Assembly (NCBI GenBank): GCA_947625495.1
Contig: CANQOQ010000007.1
Span: 17,876-81,875 of the forward strand
Length of the DNA: 64,000 bases
Source: Candidatus Gastranaerophilales bacterium
GTDB taxonomy: Bacteria > Cyanobacteriota > Vampirovibrionia > Gastranaerophilales > Gastranaerophilaceae
Direction: 5' to 3'
Positions 51,896 through 61,381 of the stretch are shown piece by piece. A program made the translations under genes and the position numbers. Below the pieces are notes generated by a model that saw nothing but the letters and a program-made list of their open reading frames with translations, did no database searches and was not told the DNA's origin. Numbering within the stretch: the stretch's first letter is position 1; each line of letters opens with the position of its first letter.

Positions 51896-54800
51896 TTATT
51901 CCGTAATTTCAGTATTATTATTTGTATTTTCTTGAATATATTGATTTAAAGCATTTTTTGCAGCTTTACCTGCTTCTTCTTTGAGTTTTTCTTTGTTTTT
52001 AAATAAACTTTTTAGTTTACTTGCAGTTTCTTTATGCTGTTCAATAGCTTCTTTTGTTTCTTCGGATAAAGAATTTTCAACAGTTTCTTTAATCGCTTTA
52101 CCCGCCTGTTCTTTTATTTCTTCTTTTGTCGGAACTGTAATGTCTTTTGGAACTACGTCTTGAGGTATGGAATTTAAATAAGCTTTTGCATTATCAATTT
52201 CCGATTCCAAAGCAAGCCATTTAAATGATTTAACAAGGGTTAAAGGTTTTGCAACATCGCCTCTTATAATAACTTGGAATTTTGTTGCATTAGTATCCGA
52301 AATCTCTTTACCTAAAGAAGGAATAAGATTTAATTCATCGAGGGTTACAGCTTCACAGAACAGGAAGAATATTTTTCCTAAAACAAGGCTCATTCCCGGA
52401 GTAGCTTTCACGAGATTAACAGGGTTTATCATAGAAATCGGTCCTAATGAATCCGATACTTGAGAGCCAAGTCTGCCTCTGAATTTAATATCAATTTTAT
52501 TTGTAAGCAAATTAAAGTTACCGAAAATATGTGCTCCCATGATATCTCCAGATGATGTAATGGGGCTGATATCGGCTATACCGTTATTAAATAGCAGCGT
52601 TCCTTTTAATTCATTATAATGACTGGTATCAAAGGATAATAACGAATTTAAAACAGAACCTATTGTTGATTGAAAGAAAGCAGATTCTCTGATATTTTCT
52701 GCCATTATTAAGTTTTCAAGTTTTCCGAATGGGCCTAAAGTACCGTTTTTCATTAAAAACGTAACTTTACCATTGAGTGTTTTCATCTGTTCTTCATAAG
52801 TAGAGCCTTTTAATGAAATATTGGTATCAAAATCCATTGTACCTGATAATGTATCTTTCATTGCGGCTGCATCAAGAAGAGTTTTTTCAACGTCCAGTCC
52901 TGAACCTTTTAACAGAGCTTTTATTTCGCTTGTAACAAGGTTCATTGATACATCACCTTTTATTTTTCCTTTAAAGGCAGATGTTAGAAGATTATTTATG
53001 TATAATACATTTTTATTGAGTGATATTTTGCCTGTTGTATCATTAAGAACGATATTACCTGTTTTAATTTGTTTAATATCTATTGTTCCGTCTTTAATAA
53101 TTACAGGTATATCCGGCTGATTTGTATTTGATGCCGGCTGAGGCGGCATATATTTCATTAATGCATCAGATACTTTCATTAATTTATCGGCATCCGTCAA
53201 GTTTGATATCAAATTAAGATTGTTAATTACAAAATTTTCTGACGGATTTAAATCTGCTTTTAACATCACATTAAAGTCAGAACCGTTTGCATTTATATTG
53301 TTTATGTTAACGTCTAAATCTTTGCCTTCAAATTTTGCTGCAGCTGTTTTTATAGATAACAATAATTCGGGGATTGAGGCATCTCTTAAATTAAATTCAC
53401 CGCGTATTCTTGGGGCTGTTAAGTCTCCAAATATAAACATATTGCCCTTTGTATATAACTTGGATTGAGGGAATGCACATAATGACATTTCAAGTTCTTT
53501 CGGCATCTTTAATTTTATCAGATTTATATTAGGATTTAAAGTGTTTAATTTAGTAATTGTGCCGTCAATACCTACTACTTCATCCAATTTTGTAATTGTT
53601 TTTTCAGGTTCTTTAGGGTCTTGAACTAAAGTTTTTATATAAAATCCCGTATCTTTTATTTTTAATCTGTCACCTTTAAAATCAATTACAGTTTGTAATA
53701 CCGTATTCTTATTAACAACGGAAGATATGTCAATTGGTGTGATAAAATTATCTTTATCTGCTTCAATAGAGGCAAATAATGTTTGTTTTTTATTATCTCC
53801 CGTTAAAGTAATATTAAGAGGTATTTTCCCTTTGTCTTTTATAAATATTTCTAAATCTTTGCCAAGCAGCTGTTTTAAATCTTTTGCAATCAGATTACCG
53901 TTTATATTGAAATCAAATTCAGGTTTCTTTATGTAATCTTTTATAAATCCTTCTATATTTATCAAGGTTGTGTTGTTTATTCTAAGCTGAGCCGGGTCAA
54001 CGGTTATATCTTTTTCACCGATTGTAACAGTTAATCTGTCACAGTTAACATTCGTAGAATTCATTGTTAATTTAAAATCAGTATCCGTGATTTTCCCCGT
54101 AAAAGATTTAAAATTGCTTATAAAATCCGCAACTAAAAGGTTATTAACATAAGTTATCTTATTAACTGTATCGGTTAGAGAGAGGTTATCAACCGATAAT
54201 TTAAGATTAGCCTGAGCCTTTTTAAGCTCGCCTTTTATTGCTGCAGTTAAATTAATATAACCGGAATTAACATTATATGTATTATTAATCTCAGCAGGTA
54301 AAAACATAGTAAATAATTTATTTACCGGCATTTTTTCCATAAACACGTTTATATCAGCATAAGATTTATCATCTATTGTGCCGTCTAACTTAAAGATAGT
54401 ATCAGCAATCTCAACGGCTGTATCAATAAATTTAAGCATATTATTATCTAATGAAATTGTTGAATTTATTTTAGCCAGTTTTTGTTTTGTTTTTATATTT
54501 TTAATAATACAATTTTTAATATTTATATTTCCTGAAGATACTAATTTCTTAAAGTCTGTCTTAATGTTGGTATTTGCAATAAAATATCCTTCTCCTGCGA
54601 TAGGGTTAAGTTCATGTTTAATATGCAGTGAGTCAAGAGTAGCTTTAATGAGGTTTAATACATCATTTGTGTATATTTCATTAGTTTGTATCTTCATATC
54701 CATTTTAGGATGTTCACTGTAATTCAGCAATCCGAGGAGTGATATTGTTTCTGATTCTGTTATATATAAATCAGAGTCAATGAAAGCTTTTGTTCCTTTT

Positions 54801-55717
54801 GTGCTAATATGAAATTTACTCTTAGGAAGCTGCATTCCTGAAAGCTTCAATGTAAAATCATCTACATTAAAGTATCCGTTTGAATAGATATTTTTCTTAC
54901 CCTGTCTTATTTTTATTTTTGAATTTATATCCGCTTTTAAATCATAAGCTTTATACATAGCAACAGGGTTAACAAAAGGAATTTCAACTCTTTGAGCTTT
55001 GTCGTCCTCTTCATCAAGTTTGCTTTGCTGCGGTATAAAGGTATTAATATCAATATTGGCGGTTATATTTTTCGTCTGGTTAAGATATAATTCGGCAATG
55101 GTTTTAACAGAAACGGCTTTACCGTTATAATAACCTAGGGATAATTCGTCACCTCTTAATTTTAAAAACTCATTAGTTTTTAAATCATTAATAAATGCAG
55201 AGTAGTTTATTAATTTAACACAAGGTATAACAACTTTAATTAATGCGGGATCTATTAAAGGTTTTTGTGCTGTTTGAAGTGTTTCTTCAATATTCTCATC
55301 TTTTTTATTAAGTACTTCTTCAAAGGCGCTGACTGCTTTAAATGCTTTACCGTTTATTATATCTACATTAACAACGGGGTTTAATATCTCTGCTTTTGAA
55401 ACCTTTACGGTTAAAAATATTAAGTGAGGAAGAGATATTCTGCCTATAAAATTATCTGCTGACAATAGTTCAGAGTCATCCGGAAGTTTTATTGTGATAT
55501 CATCAGCACTTATACCGGCAGCCAGTAATGGAGTTACCGTTATTTTCGGATTTTCAAAATTTAAATTTAAATTTGTCTGCTCTTTTACAGTTTTTATGAT
55601 ATCCGGTTTAAATTTATTTATATCAACAACTTTTGGAAGAATAAACAGAAAAGCTGCATATAATGCCAATAAAGCAACTATTATTAATATTCCGATGATT
55701 TTAAAAAATTTCTTCAT
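51896..55717 (-). CDS. AsmA-like envelope protein
   Basis: 1273 residues, AAAGGG before ATG. One N-terminal TM ('IIGILIIVALLALYAAFLFILP') and the AsmA start 'VVDINKFKPDIIKTVKEQTNLNLNFENPKITVTPLLAAGISADDITI'. A long beta-rich repeated groove follows. The AsmA C-terminal region is 'LSGTMDFDTNISLKG...MKTLNGKVTFLMKNGTLGPFGKLENLI...IADISPITSSGDIMGAHIFGNFNLLTNKIDIKFRGRLGSQV'. The tail is Lys/Glu-rich coiled coil, unusual for the family. AsmA/TamB proteins move phospholipids to the outer membrane, consistent with a diderm host. First gene of AsmA-NfeD-SPFH. Confidence 0.9.
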   Translation of the reverse strand: MKKFFKIIGILIIVALLALYAAFLFILPKVVDINKFKPDIIKTVKEQTNLNLNFENPKITVTPLLAAGISADDITIKLPDDSELLSADNFIGRISLPHLIFLTVKVSKAEILNPVVNVDIINGKAFKAVSAFEEVLNKKDENIEETLQTAQKPLIDPALIKVVIPCVKLINYSAFINDLKTNEFLKLRGDELSLGYYNGKAVSVKTIAELYLNQTKNITANIDINTFIPQQSKLDEEDDKAQRVEIPFVNPVAMYKAYDLKADINSKIKIRQGKKNIYSNGYFNVDDFTLKLSGMQLPKSKFHISTKGTKAFIDSDLYITESETISLLGLLNYSEHPKMDMKIQTNEIYTNDVLNLIKATLDSLHIKHELNPIAGEGYFIANTNIKTDFKKLVSSGNINIKNCIIKNIKTKQKLAKINSTISLDNNMLKFIDTAVEIADTIFKLDGTIDDKSYADINVFMEKMPVNKLFTMFLPAEINNTYNVNSGYINLTAAIKGELKKAQANLKLSVDNLSLTDTVNKITYVNNLLVADFISNFKSFTGKITDTDFKLTMNSTNVNCDRLTVTIGEKDITVDPAQLRINNTTLINIEGFIKDYIKKPEFDFNINGNLIAKDLKQLLGKDLEIFIKDKGKIPLNITLTGDNKKQTLFASIEADKDNFITPIDISSVVNKNTVLQTVIDFKGDRLKIKDTGFYIKTLVQDPKEPEKTITKLDEVVGIDGTITKLNTLNPNINLIKLKMPKELEMSLCAFPQSKLYTKGNMFIFGDLTAPRIRGEFNLRDASIPELLLSIKTAAAKFEGKDLDVNINNINANGSDFNVMLKADLNPSENFVINNLNLISNLTDADKLMKVSDALMKYMPPQPASNTNQPDIPVIIKDGTIDIKQIKTGNIVLNDTTGKISLNKNVLYINNLLTSAFKGKIKGDVSMNLVTSEIKALLKGSGLDVEKTLLDAAAMKDTLSGTMDFDTNISLKGSTYEEQMKTLNGKVTFLMKNGTLGPFGKLENLIMAENIRESAFFQSTIGSVLNSLLSFDTSHYNELKGTLLFNNGIADISPITSSGDIMGAHIFGNFNLLTNKIDIKFRGRLGSQVSDSLGPISMINPVNLVKATPGMSLVLGKIFFLFCEAVTLDELNLIPSLGKEISDTNATKFQVIIRGDVAKPLTLVKSFKWLALESEIDNAKAYLNSIPQDVVPKDITVPTKEEIKEQAGKAIKETVENSLSEETKEAIEQHKETASKLKSLFKNKEKLKEEAGKAAKNALNQYIQENTNNNTEITE

Positions 55718-55811
55718 TTTTTACCCTTTATCCTAACCTTCATTAGAAAATTATAGTTCAAAACATAATATAAAAATATTAACTTTTAATTTATGTAAAG
55801 GTAAAAAATAT

Positions 55812-55847
55812 AAAAAAAGAAGCTTTTAATTAAAGCTTCTTTTTTAT
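55812..55847. terminator. Terminator of the 141-residue orphan gene
   Basis: AAAAAAGAAGCTTT-TAATT-AAAGCTTCTTTTTT, symmetric, 19 bp beyond the stop at 55866 on the minus strand. Confidence 0.85.
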
Positions 55848-55865
55848 GTTTTAAATTTATGTTAA

Positions 55866-56291
55866 TTATTCAGCTTTTTGAGCTTTATCAGCCGTAACTT
55901 TTTTATAAATAAGAGTAGCTGCAGTACCGATTGCAACGCCTGCTGCTGCTAAGCCCGTAATCCATTTTATTTTTGATGCCTTTGCTTTTTCTAAAATTTC
56001 TTCTGAAAATTTAGCATATTTAGCCTCGCCTTTTAAGCAGTTTTTCATAGTTTTACGTGCATCTTTAACTATTTTAGAGAATGTTTCTTCCCATTTACTT
56101 TTATCTACTGTTTGGTGAACTTGATGCATTGTTGCATCTAAAGCATTATTGACATATTCATCAACTAATTTCATATTTTGCTTAACATAATAGTTCGGTA
56201 AATAATTTTTACTTATTGCATAACCTGCGCCGGCTCCTGCAGCACCAAGAGCTCCTGTTGCAGCAATCCCGACTTTTGTGCTGTTTTCCAT
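55866..56291 (-). CDS. Orphan protein with two glycine-zipper membrane segments
   Basis: 141 residues, AGGAG before ATG. The first TM is very Gly/Ala-rich ('VGIAATGALGAAGAGAGYAI'). A central helical soluble part is basic and acidic mixed. The second TM is 'WITGLAAAGVAIGTAATLIY'. No family recognised. Glycine-zipper proteins often oligomerise in the envelope. Own terminator, divergent from rpsB. Confidence 0.62.
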   Translation of the reverse strand: MENSTKVGIAATGALGAAGAGAGYAISKNYLPNYYVKQNMKLVDEYVNNALDATMHQVHQTVDKSKWEETFSKIVKDARKTMKNCLKGEAKYAKFSEEILEKAKASKIKWITGLAAAGVAIGTAATLIYKKVTADKAQKAE

Positions 56292-56410
56292 ATAATACTC
56301 CTTTTCCTTACTTTACTATTTCCTACTTTATAAAAGTACGGAATAAAAATTTAATTGCTTATTTGAAAACTATACTTTACAAATATTAACTTATTTTTTT
56401 AAATAAATAT

Positions 56411-56438
56411 TTTACATTATTTCTGTTTATATTACTAT
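56411..56438 (+). promoter_or_regulatory. Promoter of rpsB-tsf
   Basis: TTTACA, 16-bp spacer, TACTAT; a leader of about 100 nt follows before the rpsB ATG and may hold a regulatory structure. Confidence 0.5.
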
Positions 56439-56546
56439 ATTGTTGAGTTGTGAATCCGATAGGTCAGATTACGAAAAGTAACTGCTTAGTCTTAAAAAAA
56501 GATGGGAAAACAATTCGCGAGGTACAAGTAAAAAAGGAGAAAAACG

Positions 56547-57359
56547 ATGCCGGTAGCATCAATGATTGAATTGTTAGACGCTGGTGTACACTTTGGACAC
56601 CAAACACAAAGATGGAATCCTAAAATGAAACCGTATATATACGGTGCAAGAAACGGAATCTATGTACTTGATTTAAGAAAAACATCAGAAATGTTGGATA
56701 CTGCTTATGAAGCAGTAAGAGACTGTGCTGCAAAAGGTAAAAATGTAGTTTTTGTAGGTACTAAAAAACAAGCAATGGATGTTGTAGCAGAGGAAGCTGC
56801 ACGCTCAGGAGCTTATTATGTTAACAGAAGATGGCTTGGCGGTATGCTTACCAACTTTGAAACAATTAGAGGCAGAGTTAACAAATTAAGAGAACTTGAA
56901 GAATTTTCTTCATCAGGTCAAATTGAAAAATTGCCTAAAAAAGAAATATCTCAGATGATGAGAAAACTTTCTAAGCTAAATAAAACCTTAGGCGGTATCA
57001 AAGAAATGAGAGGCATGCCTGATATGCTTATAGTTATTGACCAAAAGGAAGAAGCTATAGCAATATCCGAAGCAAATAAATTAGGTATTCCGGTAATATG
57101 TCTTGCAGATACCAATGCAGATCCTGACGGTATAGATTATATTGTTCCCGGAAACGATGATGCAATAAGATCTATAAAATTAATTTGTTCTAAATTTGCC
57201 GATGCAATATTGGAAGGAAAACAATTAAGAGAGAATAAAGCTAACCAAATGGCAAAGGTTCAGGCTATAAAAGCAGAAGATGCAGGTGTAGCGAAAGAAC
57301 AAGTTGAAGCTGAAGAAAAAGAAGCTTCTGATGAAGAAACAACTGCTGTTGAAGAGTAA
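56547..57359 (+). CDS. rpsB: 30S ribosomal protein S2
   Basis: 270 residues, AAAAGGAG before ATG. '[38 protein letters not shown]', '[14 protein letters not shown]', '[18 protein letters not shown]' and '[33 protein letters not shown]' are S2 signatures. The acidic tail ([15 protein letters not shown]) extends the usual end. First gene of rpsB-tsf, 21-bp gap. Confidence 0.98.
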   Translation: MPVASMIELLDAGVHFGHQTQRWNPKMKPYIYGARNGIYVLDLRKTSEMLDTAYEAVRDCAAKGKNVVFVGTKKQAMDVVAEEAARSGAYYVNRRWLGGMLTNFETIRGRVNKLRELEEFSSSGQIEKLPKKEISQMMRKLSKLNKTLGGIKEMRGMPDMLIVIDQKEEAIAISEANKLGIPVICLADTNADPDGIDYIVPGNDDAIRSIKLICSKFADAILEGKQLRENKANQMAKVQAIKAEDAGVAKEQVEAEEKEASDEETTAVEE

Positions 57360-57380
57360 TATTGAAAGGATAATATAATT

Positions 57381-58244
57381 ATGACAGTAACAGCTGCAAT
57401 GGTTAAAGATTTGAGAGAAAAAACCGGCGCCGGTTTTATGGACTCAAAAAAAGCACTTGAACAATGTGATGGTGATATAGAAAAAGCAATGGAATTCTTA
57501 AGACAAAAAGGTATTGCTTCTGCTGAAAAGAAACAAAACAGAATAGCAGCAGAAGGCTTGGTTGCTACCTATATAGAAAACGGTGTGGGTTCTATTGTTG
57601 AAGTTAACTGCGAAACGGATTTTGTTGCTAAAAATGATGATTTTAAAACATTTGTTAACGGTTTAGCAAAGCATATTGCTGAAATAAAACCAAAGGACAT
57701 GGATGCTTTAAATGCTTCCGTTTGTCCTGTTTGCAATATGAAAATAGAAGATGCAGTAAAAGATAAAATTGCTACAATAGGTGAAAAAATCAGCATAAGA
57801 AGATTTTCCGTATTGGAAGGAAATCTTGCAACATACGTTCACAACGGCAAAATCGGTGTTTTAATCTCTGCTTCAGCTCAAGATGAAACATTGTTAAAAG
57901 ATGTTGCACTTCATATAGCTTCATCTGCTCCCGAGTTTGTTTCAAGAAATCAAATTCCTCAATCGGTTATTGATGAAGAAACAAGAATTGAGATGGGAAA
58001 AGAAGACCTTGCTAAAAAGCCTGAAAATATCAGAGCTAAAATTGTTGAAGGCAGGGTAAATAAATTAATGGCTCAAAAGTGTCTGCTTGAACAGCCGTTT
58101 GTTAAAAATCCCGATCAAACCGTTGAACAGCATTTGAACGGTAAATTGGAAATTAAATCTTTTATCCGCTGGAACTTAGGTGAAGGACTTGAAAAAAGAC
58201 AAGATAACTTTGCTGAAGAAGTTATGAACCAAATGGTTAAATAA
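57381..58244 (+). CDS. tsf: Elongation factor Ts
   Basis: 287 residues. 'MVKDLREKTGAGFMDSKKALEQCDGDIEKAMEFLRQKG' is the N-terminal domain, 'GSIVEVNCETDFVAKNDDFKTF' the core with the TDFV motif that opens EF-Tu. The C-terminal 'QPFVKNPDQTVEQHL...IRWNLGEGLEKRQDNFAEEV' is also standard. A Cys-x-x-Cys ('VCPVCNMKI') in the central part is unusual. Nucleotide exchange for EF-Tu. Confidence 0.98.
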   Translation: MTVTAAMVKDLREKTGAGFMDSKKALEQCDGDIEKAMEFLRQKGIASAEKKQNRIAAEGLVATYIENGVGSIVEVNCETDFVAKNDDFKTFVNGLAKHIAEIKPKDMDALNASVCPVCNMKIEDAVKDKIATIGEKISIRRFSVLEGNLATYVHNGKIGVLISASAQDETLLKDVALHIASSAPEFVSRNQIPQSVIDEETRIEMGKEDLAKKPENIRAKIVEGRVNKLMAQKCLLEQPFVKNPDQTVEQHLNGKLEIKSFIRWNLGEGLEKRQDNFAEEVMNQMVK

Positions 58245-58248
58245 GTAT

Positions 58249-58283
58249 AAAAAAGAGGGCTTAACTTAAGCCCTCTTTTTTTG
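58249..58283 (+). terminator. Terminator of rpsB-tsf
   Basis: AAAAGAGGGCTTAA and its complement around a short loop, ending in seven T, 5 bp after the tsf stop. Confidence 0.9.
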
Positions 58284-58299
58284 TGTTATAATTCATCTT

Positions 58300-59286
58300 A
58301 TGCTTATAATATTGTGTTTATTAGTTATAATATTTTTACTTTCTTTATTTTGTATTTATATAATATGTAAATATATAAATCAAAAAAAAGATTTAGAGTT
58401 GATTCATAAAACGGCTAATAAAATAAGATACGGAGATATTAATATCCGTGTTAAAAATATGAAAAACCGTAAACTTGAAGATGTATTTAACAGATTAATA
58501 GAAACAATATATGACAGAGAAATAATGATAAGAGAATATCAGAACACTTTGTCAAAAAAGAATCTTACACTTGAAGAAGTATTAAAACAGGAAAAAAAGC
58601 TGCAGTTATTTAAGGAAGAATTTGCGGCAACGTTGACTCATGATATGAAAGTACCTGTTATAGCAGAACTTAACTCTATTGAATATTTACTTGAAGGCAG
58701 ATTCGGTGAGTTAAATTCCAAACAAACAGAAGTATTAAATTTAATGAAGTCTTCAAATCTGGAATTAAAAGACCTGATTGAAAATATGCTTGAAACATAC
58801 AGGCTTGAGCAGACAAATATAAATTTGAATATGACTAAGCTTAAATTTAATGATTTTTTGCAGCCGATTATGAAAGAGATGAGTATGCTTGCATTTAAAT
58901 CCGACCATAAAATATCTTATTCTTTGCAAGAGTCGGAAGGATTAAATATAGATTTTGATGAACTGCAATTAAAAAGAGTTATAAAAAATTTAATACAGAA
59001 TGCAATATCATTCAGCCCGAACGGCTCGGAAATAAATATATATACACGGAAAACAGATAAAAAAGTAAAATTTATAATATCAAATAAAGGCAATAATATC
59101 TCGGAGGAAGATTTAGAGTTGATTTTCCAAAAATATTATACAGGGCACTCAAAATTCAGAAAAGCCGGAACGGGACTCGGATTATACCTTTCTCAGCAAA
59201 TAGCATTAGCTCATGGCGGCAGTATTTCGGTTGATAATGAAAAAGAAGGTATTACAACCTTTATTTTAACTCTGCCGTTAAATTAA
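58300..59286 (+). CDS. Sensor histidine kinase
   Basis: 328 residues. One TM at the very N-terminus ('LIILCLLVIIFLLSLFCIYIICKYI'), no periplasmic loop, then a HAMP-like stretch and HisKA with H114 ('FAATLTHDMKVPVI'). N, G1 and G2 boxes of the ATPase follow ('NLIQNAISFSPNGSEI', 'GTGLGLYLSQQIALAHGG'). No sensory domain is visible, so it may sense the membrane or a partner. No response regulator adjacent; RpaB at 43966 is a possible but unproven partner. Weak RBS. Confidence 0.9.
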   Translation: MLIILCLLVIIFLLSLFCIYIICKYINQKKDLELIHKTANKIRYGDINIRVKNMKNRKLEDVFNRLIETIYDREIMIREYQNTLSKKNLTLEEVLKQEKKLQLFKEEFAATLTHDMKVPVIAELNSIEYLLEGRFGELNSKQTEVLNLMKSSNLELKDLIENMLETYRLEQTNINLNMTKLKFNDFLQPIMKEMSMLAFKSDHKISYSLQESEGLNIDFDELQLKRVIKNLIQNAISFSPNGSEINIYTRKTDKKVKFIISNKGNNISEEDLELIFQKYYTGHSKFRKAGTGLGLYLSQQIALAHGGSISVDNEKEGITTFILTLPLN

Positions 59287-59291
59287 TTATA

Positions 59292-60197
59292 TTAATCAGA
59301 ATTATCTTCTAATTCATCTATGTTAACATTTTCATCAGATTGCATATTTGCAAATTTATAACCTGTGGAGTCTTCATCAATTTCAATATTAACGTCGGTA
59401 TCAATCATTTCAACCTCATTAGAAGGGAATTCTTTTATCTTTCCGTCAGCAAATTTAACTGATACTTTGCCTGAAAGAATATTAAGAGCGCAGACTCTTC
59501 CCACTCCTTCTTGAGTCATAACTCCTGAACCTATAGGTACCATTTCTTTTGCTGTTTCAATATAGTTTTGATATTCATAATTTAAGCAGCAAAGAAGTCT
59601 TCCGCAGGTTCCTGATATTTTCCCCGGAGTAATAGGCATACTTTGATCATGTGCCAATTTTATATTAATCGAATCAAATTGTCTTTTAAACGAACAGCAG
59701 CAAAACTCTCTGCCGCAAAGTCCCGCACCCGTGCATATAGATGTTTCATCCCTTACCCCTATATGTTTTAAATCTATTCTTATATGTCTGAAAACTTTTG
59801 TTAAATCTTTTAACAGATTTCTAAAATCAACTCTTTCCTGTGCAGTATAGTAAAAAGTTACTTTTTTTCTGTCGAAAGTATATTCACACCTGAATAAATT
59901 CATTTGCAGATTGTGAGCTTTAACAAGTTCAAGGCAGTCCTTGAAACCCTGCTCTTCCATTTTTTTTATTTCTTCATACGATTTTAAATCTTCATCTGTC
60001 ATGACTCTGACCAAAGGAACAGAAGGTACTTTTTTACGTTTTAATACGGATTCAACCATAGCCGGAACAAATTCCGCTCTGGCTGCTTCTTCACCTCTTT
60101 GGGTCAAGACTATTACCATATCGTTATGGTTTACCACGACATTTTCAGGAATATCCAAAGGATATTGTTTATTTTTTTGTAATTTAACAATAAACAT
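59292..60197 (-). CDS. ricT: PSP1-domain protein RicT/YaaT
   Basis: 301 residues. The PSP1 region is 'TFYYTAQERVDFRNLLKDLTKVFRHIRIDLKHIGVRDE'. The cysteine-rich 'CTGAGLCGREFCCCSF' and 'KISGTCGRLLCCLNYEY' are the Fe-S ligands of the RicAFT complex, which in Bacillus modulates RNase Y. Acidic C-terminal tail. RicA and RicF are not in the window. It is convergent with the histidine kinase gene, 5 bp apart. Confidence 0.92.
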   Translation of the reverse strand: MFIVKLQKNKQYPLDIPENVVVNHNDMVIVLTQRGEEAARAEFVPAMVESVLKRKKVPSVPLVRVMTDEDLKSYEEIKKMEEQGFKDCLELVKAHNLQMNLFRCEYTFDRKKVTFYYTAQERVDFRNLLKDLTKVFRHIRIDLKHIGVRDETSICTGAGLCGREFCCCSFKRQFDSINIKLAHDQSMPITPGKISGTCGRLLCCLNYEYQNYIETAKEMVPIGSGVMTQEGVGRVCALNILSGKVSVKFADGKIKEFPSNEVEMIDTDVNIEIDEDSTGYKFANMQSDENVNIDELEDNSD

Positions 60198-60296
60198 AAT
60201 AATTATTTTACCATAAATTTTTTTAATAGTTAGGCAATTTTTTTATTCAAAAATACTTTATATAGAAGTGGGTTAGTTTATGATAGGGGAATAAGT

Positions 60297-60449
60297 ATGA
60301 ATCCGAAATTAGTAAAATTTGCAGTCGAACTACAAACGGGAGAAAAAACTCAAAAAGAAGAAAAACACCTTCTTTATAAATATGTTGGTAAATATTTCTT
60401 TAATGCTTATCATTCAGTTCCTGTTGCAGTAAATACGGACAAAGAATAA
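60297..60449 (+). CDS. Very small orphan protein
   Basis: 50 residues, ATAGGGGAATAAGT before ATG gives a good RBS. Reads 'MNPKLVKFAVELQTGEK...KHLLYKYVGKYFFNAYHSVPVAVNTDKE'. No family recognised. An ACTTTATATA box at 60255-60264 also occurs before the small gene at 30258. It converges on the 75-residue gene, 2 bp apart. Confidence 0.5.
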   Translation: MNPKLVKFAVELQTGEKTQKEEKHLLYKYVGKYFFNAYHSVPVAVNTDKE

Positions 60450-60451
60450 GA

Positions 60452-60679
60452 TTATAAAGTAAAATATTTACTTTCTGATTTTATTTTATTTCTAATCTGT
60501 TTTGTTTGAAGCTGATTAGTAAGTGTTCTTAAGTGTTCCATTGCAACATTAAGTTCTGAATCGTTTATGCCGAGATTCTTAATTTGATTTGTTGTGTTTT
60601 TAAATAATAGGTTTACCTCCCTATTATTTGGGATTGATTTTATTTCTTTTGTAAGAAGTTTACCGAATCCTTTTTTCAT
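60452..60679 (-). CDS. Small orphan helical protein
   Basis: 75 residues, GAGGGGAT before ATG 60679. Basic, helical ('KGFGKLLTKEIKSIPNNREVNLLF', 'ELNVAMEHLRTLTNQLQTKQIRNKIK'). No family recognised, no TM. Confidence 0.5.
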   Translation of the reverse strand: MKKGFGKLLTKEIKSIPNNREVNLLFKNTTNQIKNLGINDSELNVAMEHLRTLTNQLQTKQIRNKIKSESKYFTL

Positions 60680-60841
60680 AATCCCCTCTTTTATATATCT
60701 ATTATACTAAATAAATATATAAATCAATTAAAAATAAAAACGAGGAACAAGTAGTTCCTCGGATATAAAAGAAATAAAAAGATACGAAAATATAGAAAAA
60801 TATAAAATACAATACGAAAAAAAGGAAAGTAATGGAAATAA

Positions 60842-61381
60842 TTAACCAACGCCGTTAAATTTAGGTGTAGCTCTGTCGATAGCTGAGCTTTCAGCTTCTT
60901 CAACGGCTTCTAATTGTTTTTGGATAGCAGAGACTTGAGTATCAAGTCTTTTAACTTCCATTTCAATAGCGTTTTCTTTAACAGAAACGAGATAAATTTT
61001 TCTGTTTATATCATCTAATTCACGTTGATTTTCATTTTCAATTTCTTTAATTTTAGCGTTAATTTGGTCTCTGGTAGGATTTCTGCGAGAATCAATATAG
61101 AAATCGATAGCTTCTTCAGAGAAGTCGTCTTCAAGGGAGGAACCGTATTTTTGTCTAAATTCAGGGTCCATTCCATCTTTGTTAGCGAAAGACAACATAG
61201 TGTAGTAATCAGCCAATTCAAGAGCTTGAGCAGATTGTAAGCTTGATAATTGTTGTTGTAAACTTAAAGTTTGAGTAGCTAAAGCGTATTGTTCGTTAGA
61301 ACGTTGAGTTTGTTTTAAACTAACAGTATTTAACTGAGAAGTTAAAGTAACTTTTCTTTGAGCAAATAAAGCGTAACCCAT
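60842..61381 (-). CDS. Orphan coiled-coil protein
   Basis: 179 residues, GAGGA before ATG 61381. Two long helices, Gln/Leu/Ser-rich then Glu/Lys-rich ('LATQTLSLQQQLSSLQSAQALELADYY', 'ENAIEMEVKRLDTQVSAIQKQLEAVEEAES'), separated by an acidic patch. Ends 'PKFNGVG'. No TM or signal. The 200-bp AT-rich region upstream suggests a strong promoter. Function unknown. Confidence 0.65.
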   Translation of the reverse strand: MGYALFAQRKVTLTSQLNTVSLKQTQRSNEQYALATQTLSLQQQLSSLQSAQALELADYYTMLSFANKDGMDPEFRQKYGSSLEDDFSEEAIDFYIDSRRNPTRDQINAKIKEIENENQRELDDINRKIYLVSVKENAIEMEVKRLDTQVSAIQKQLEAVEEAESSAIDRATPKFNGVG

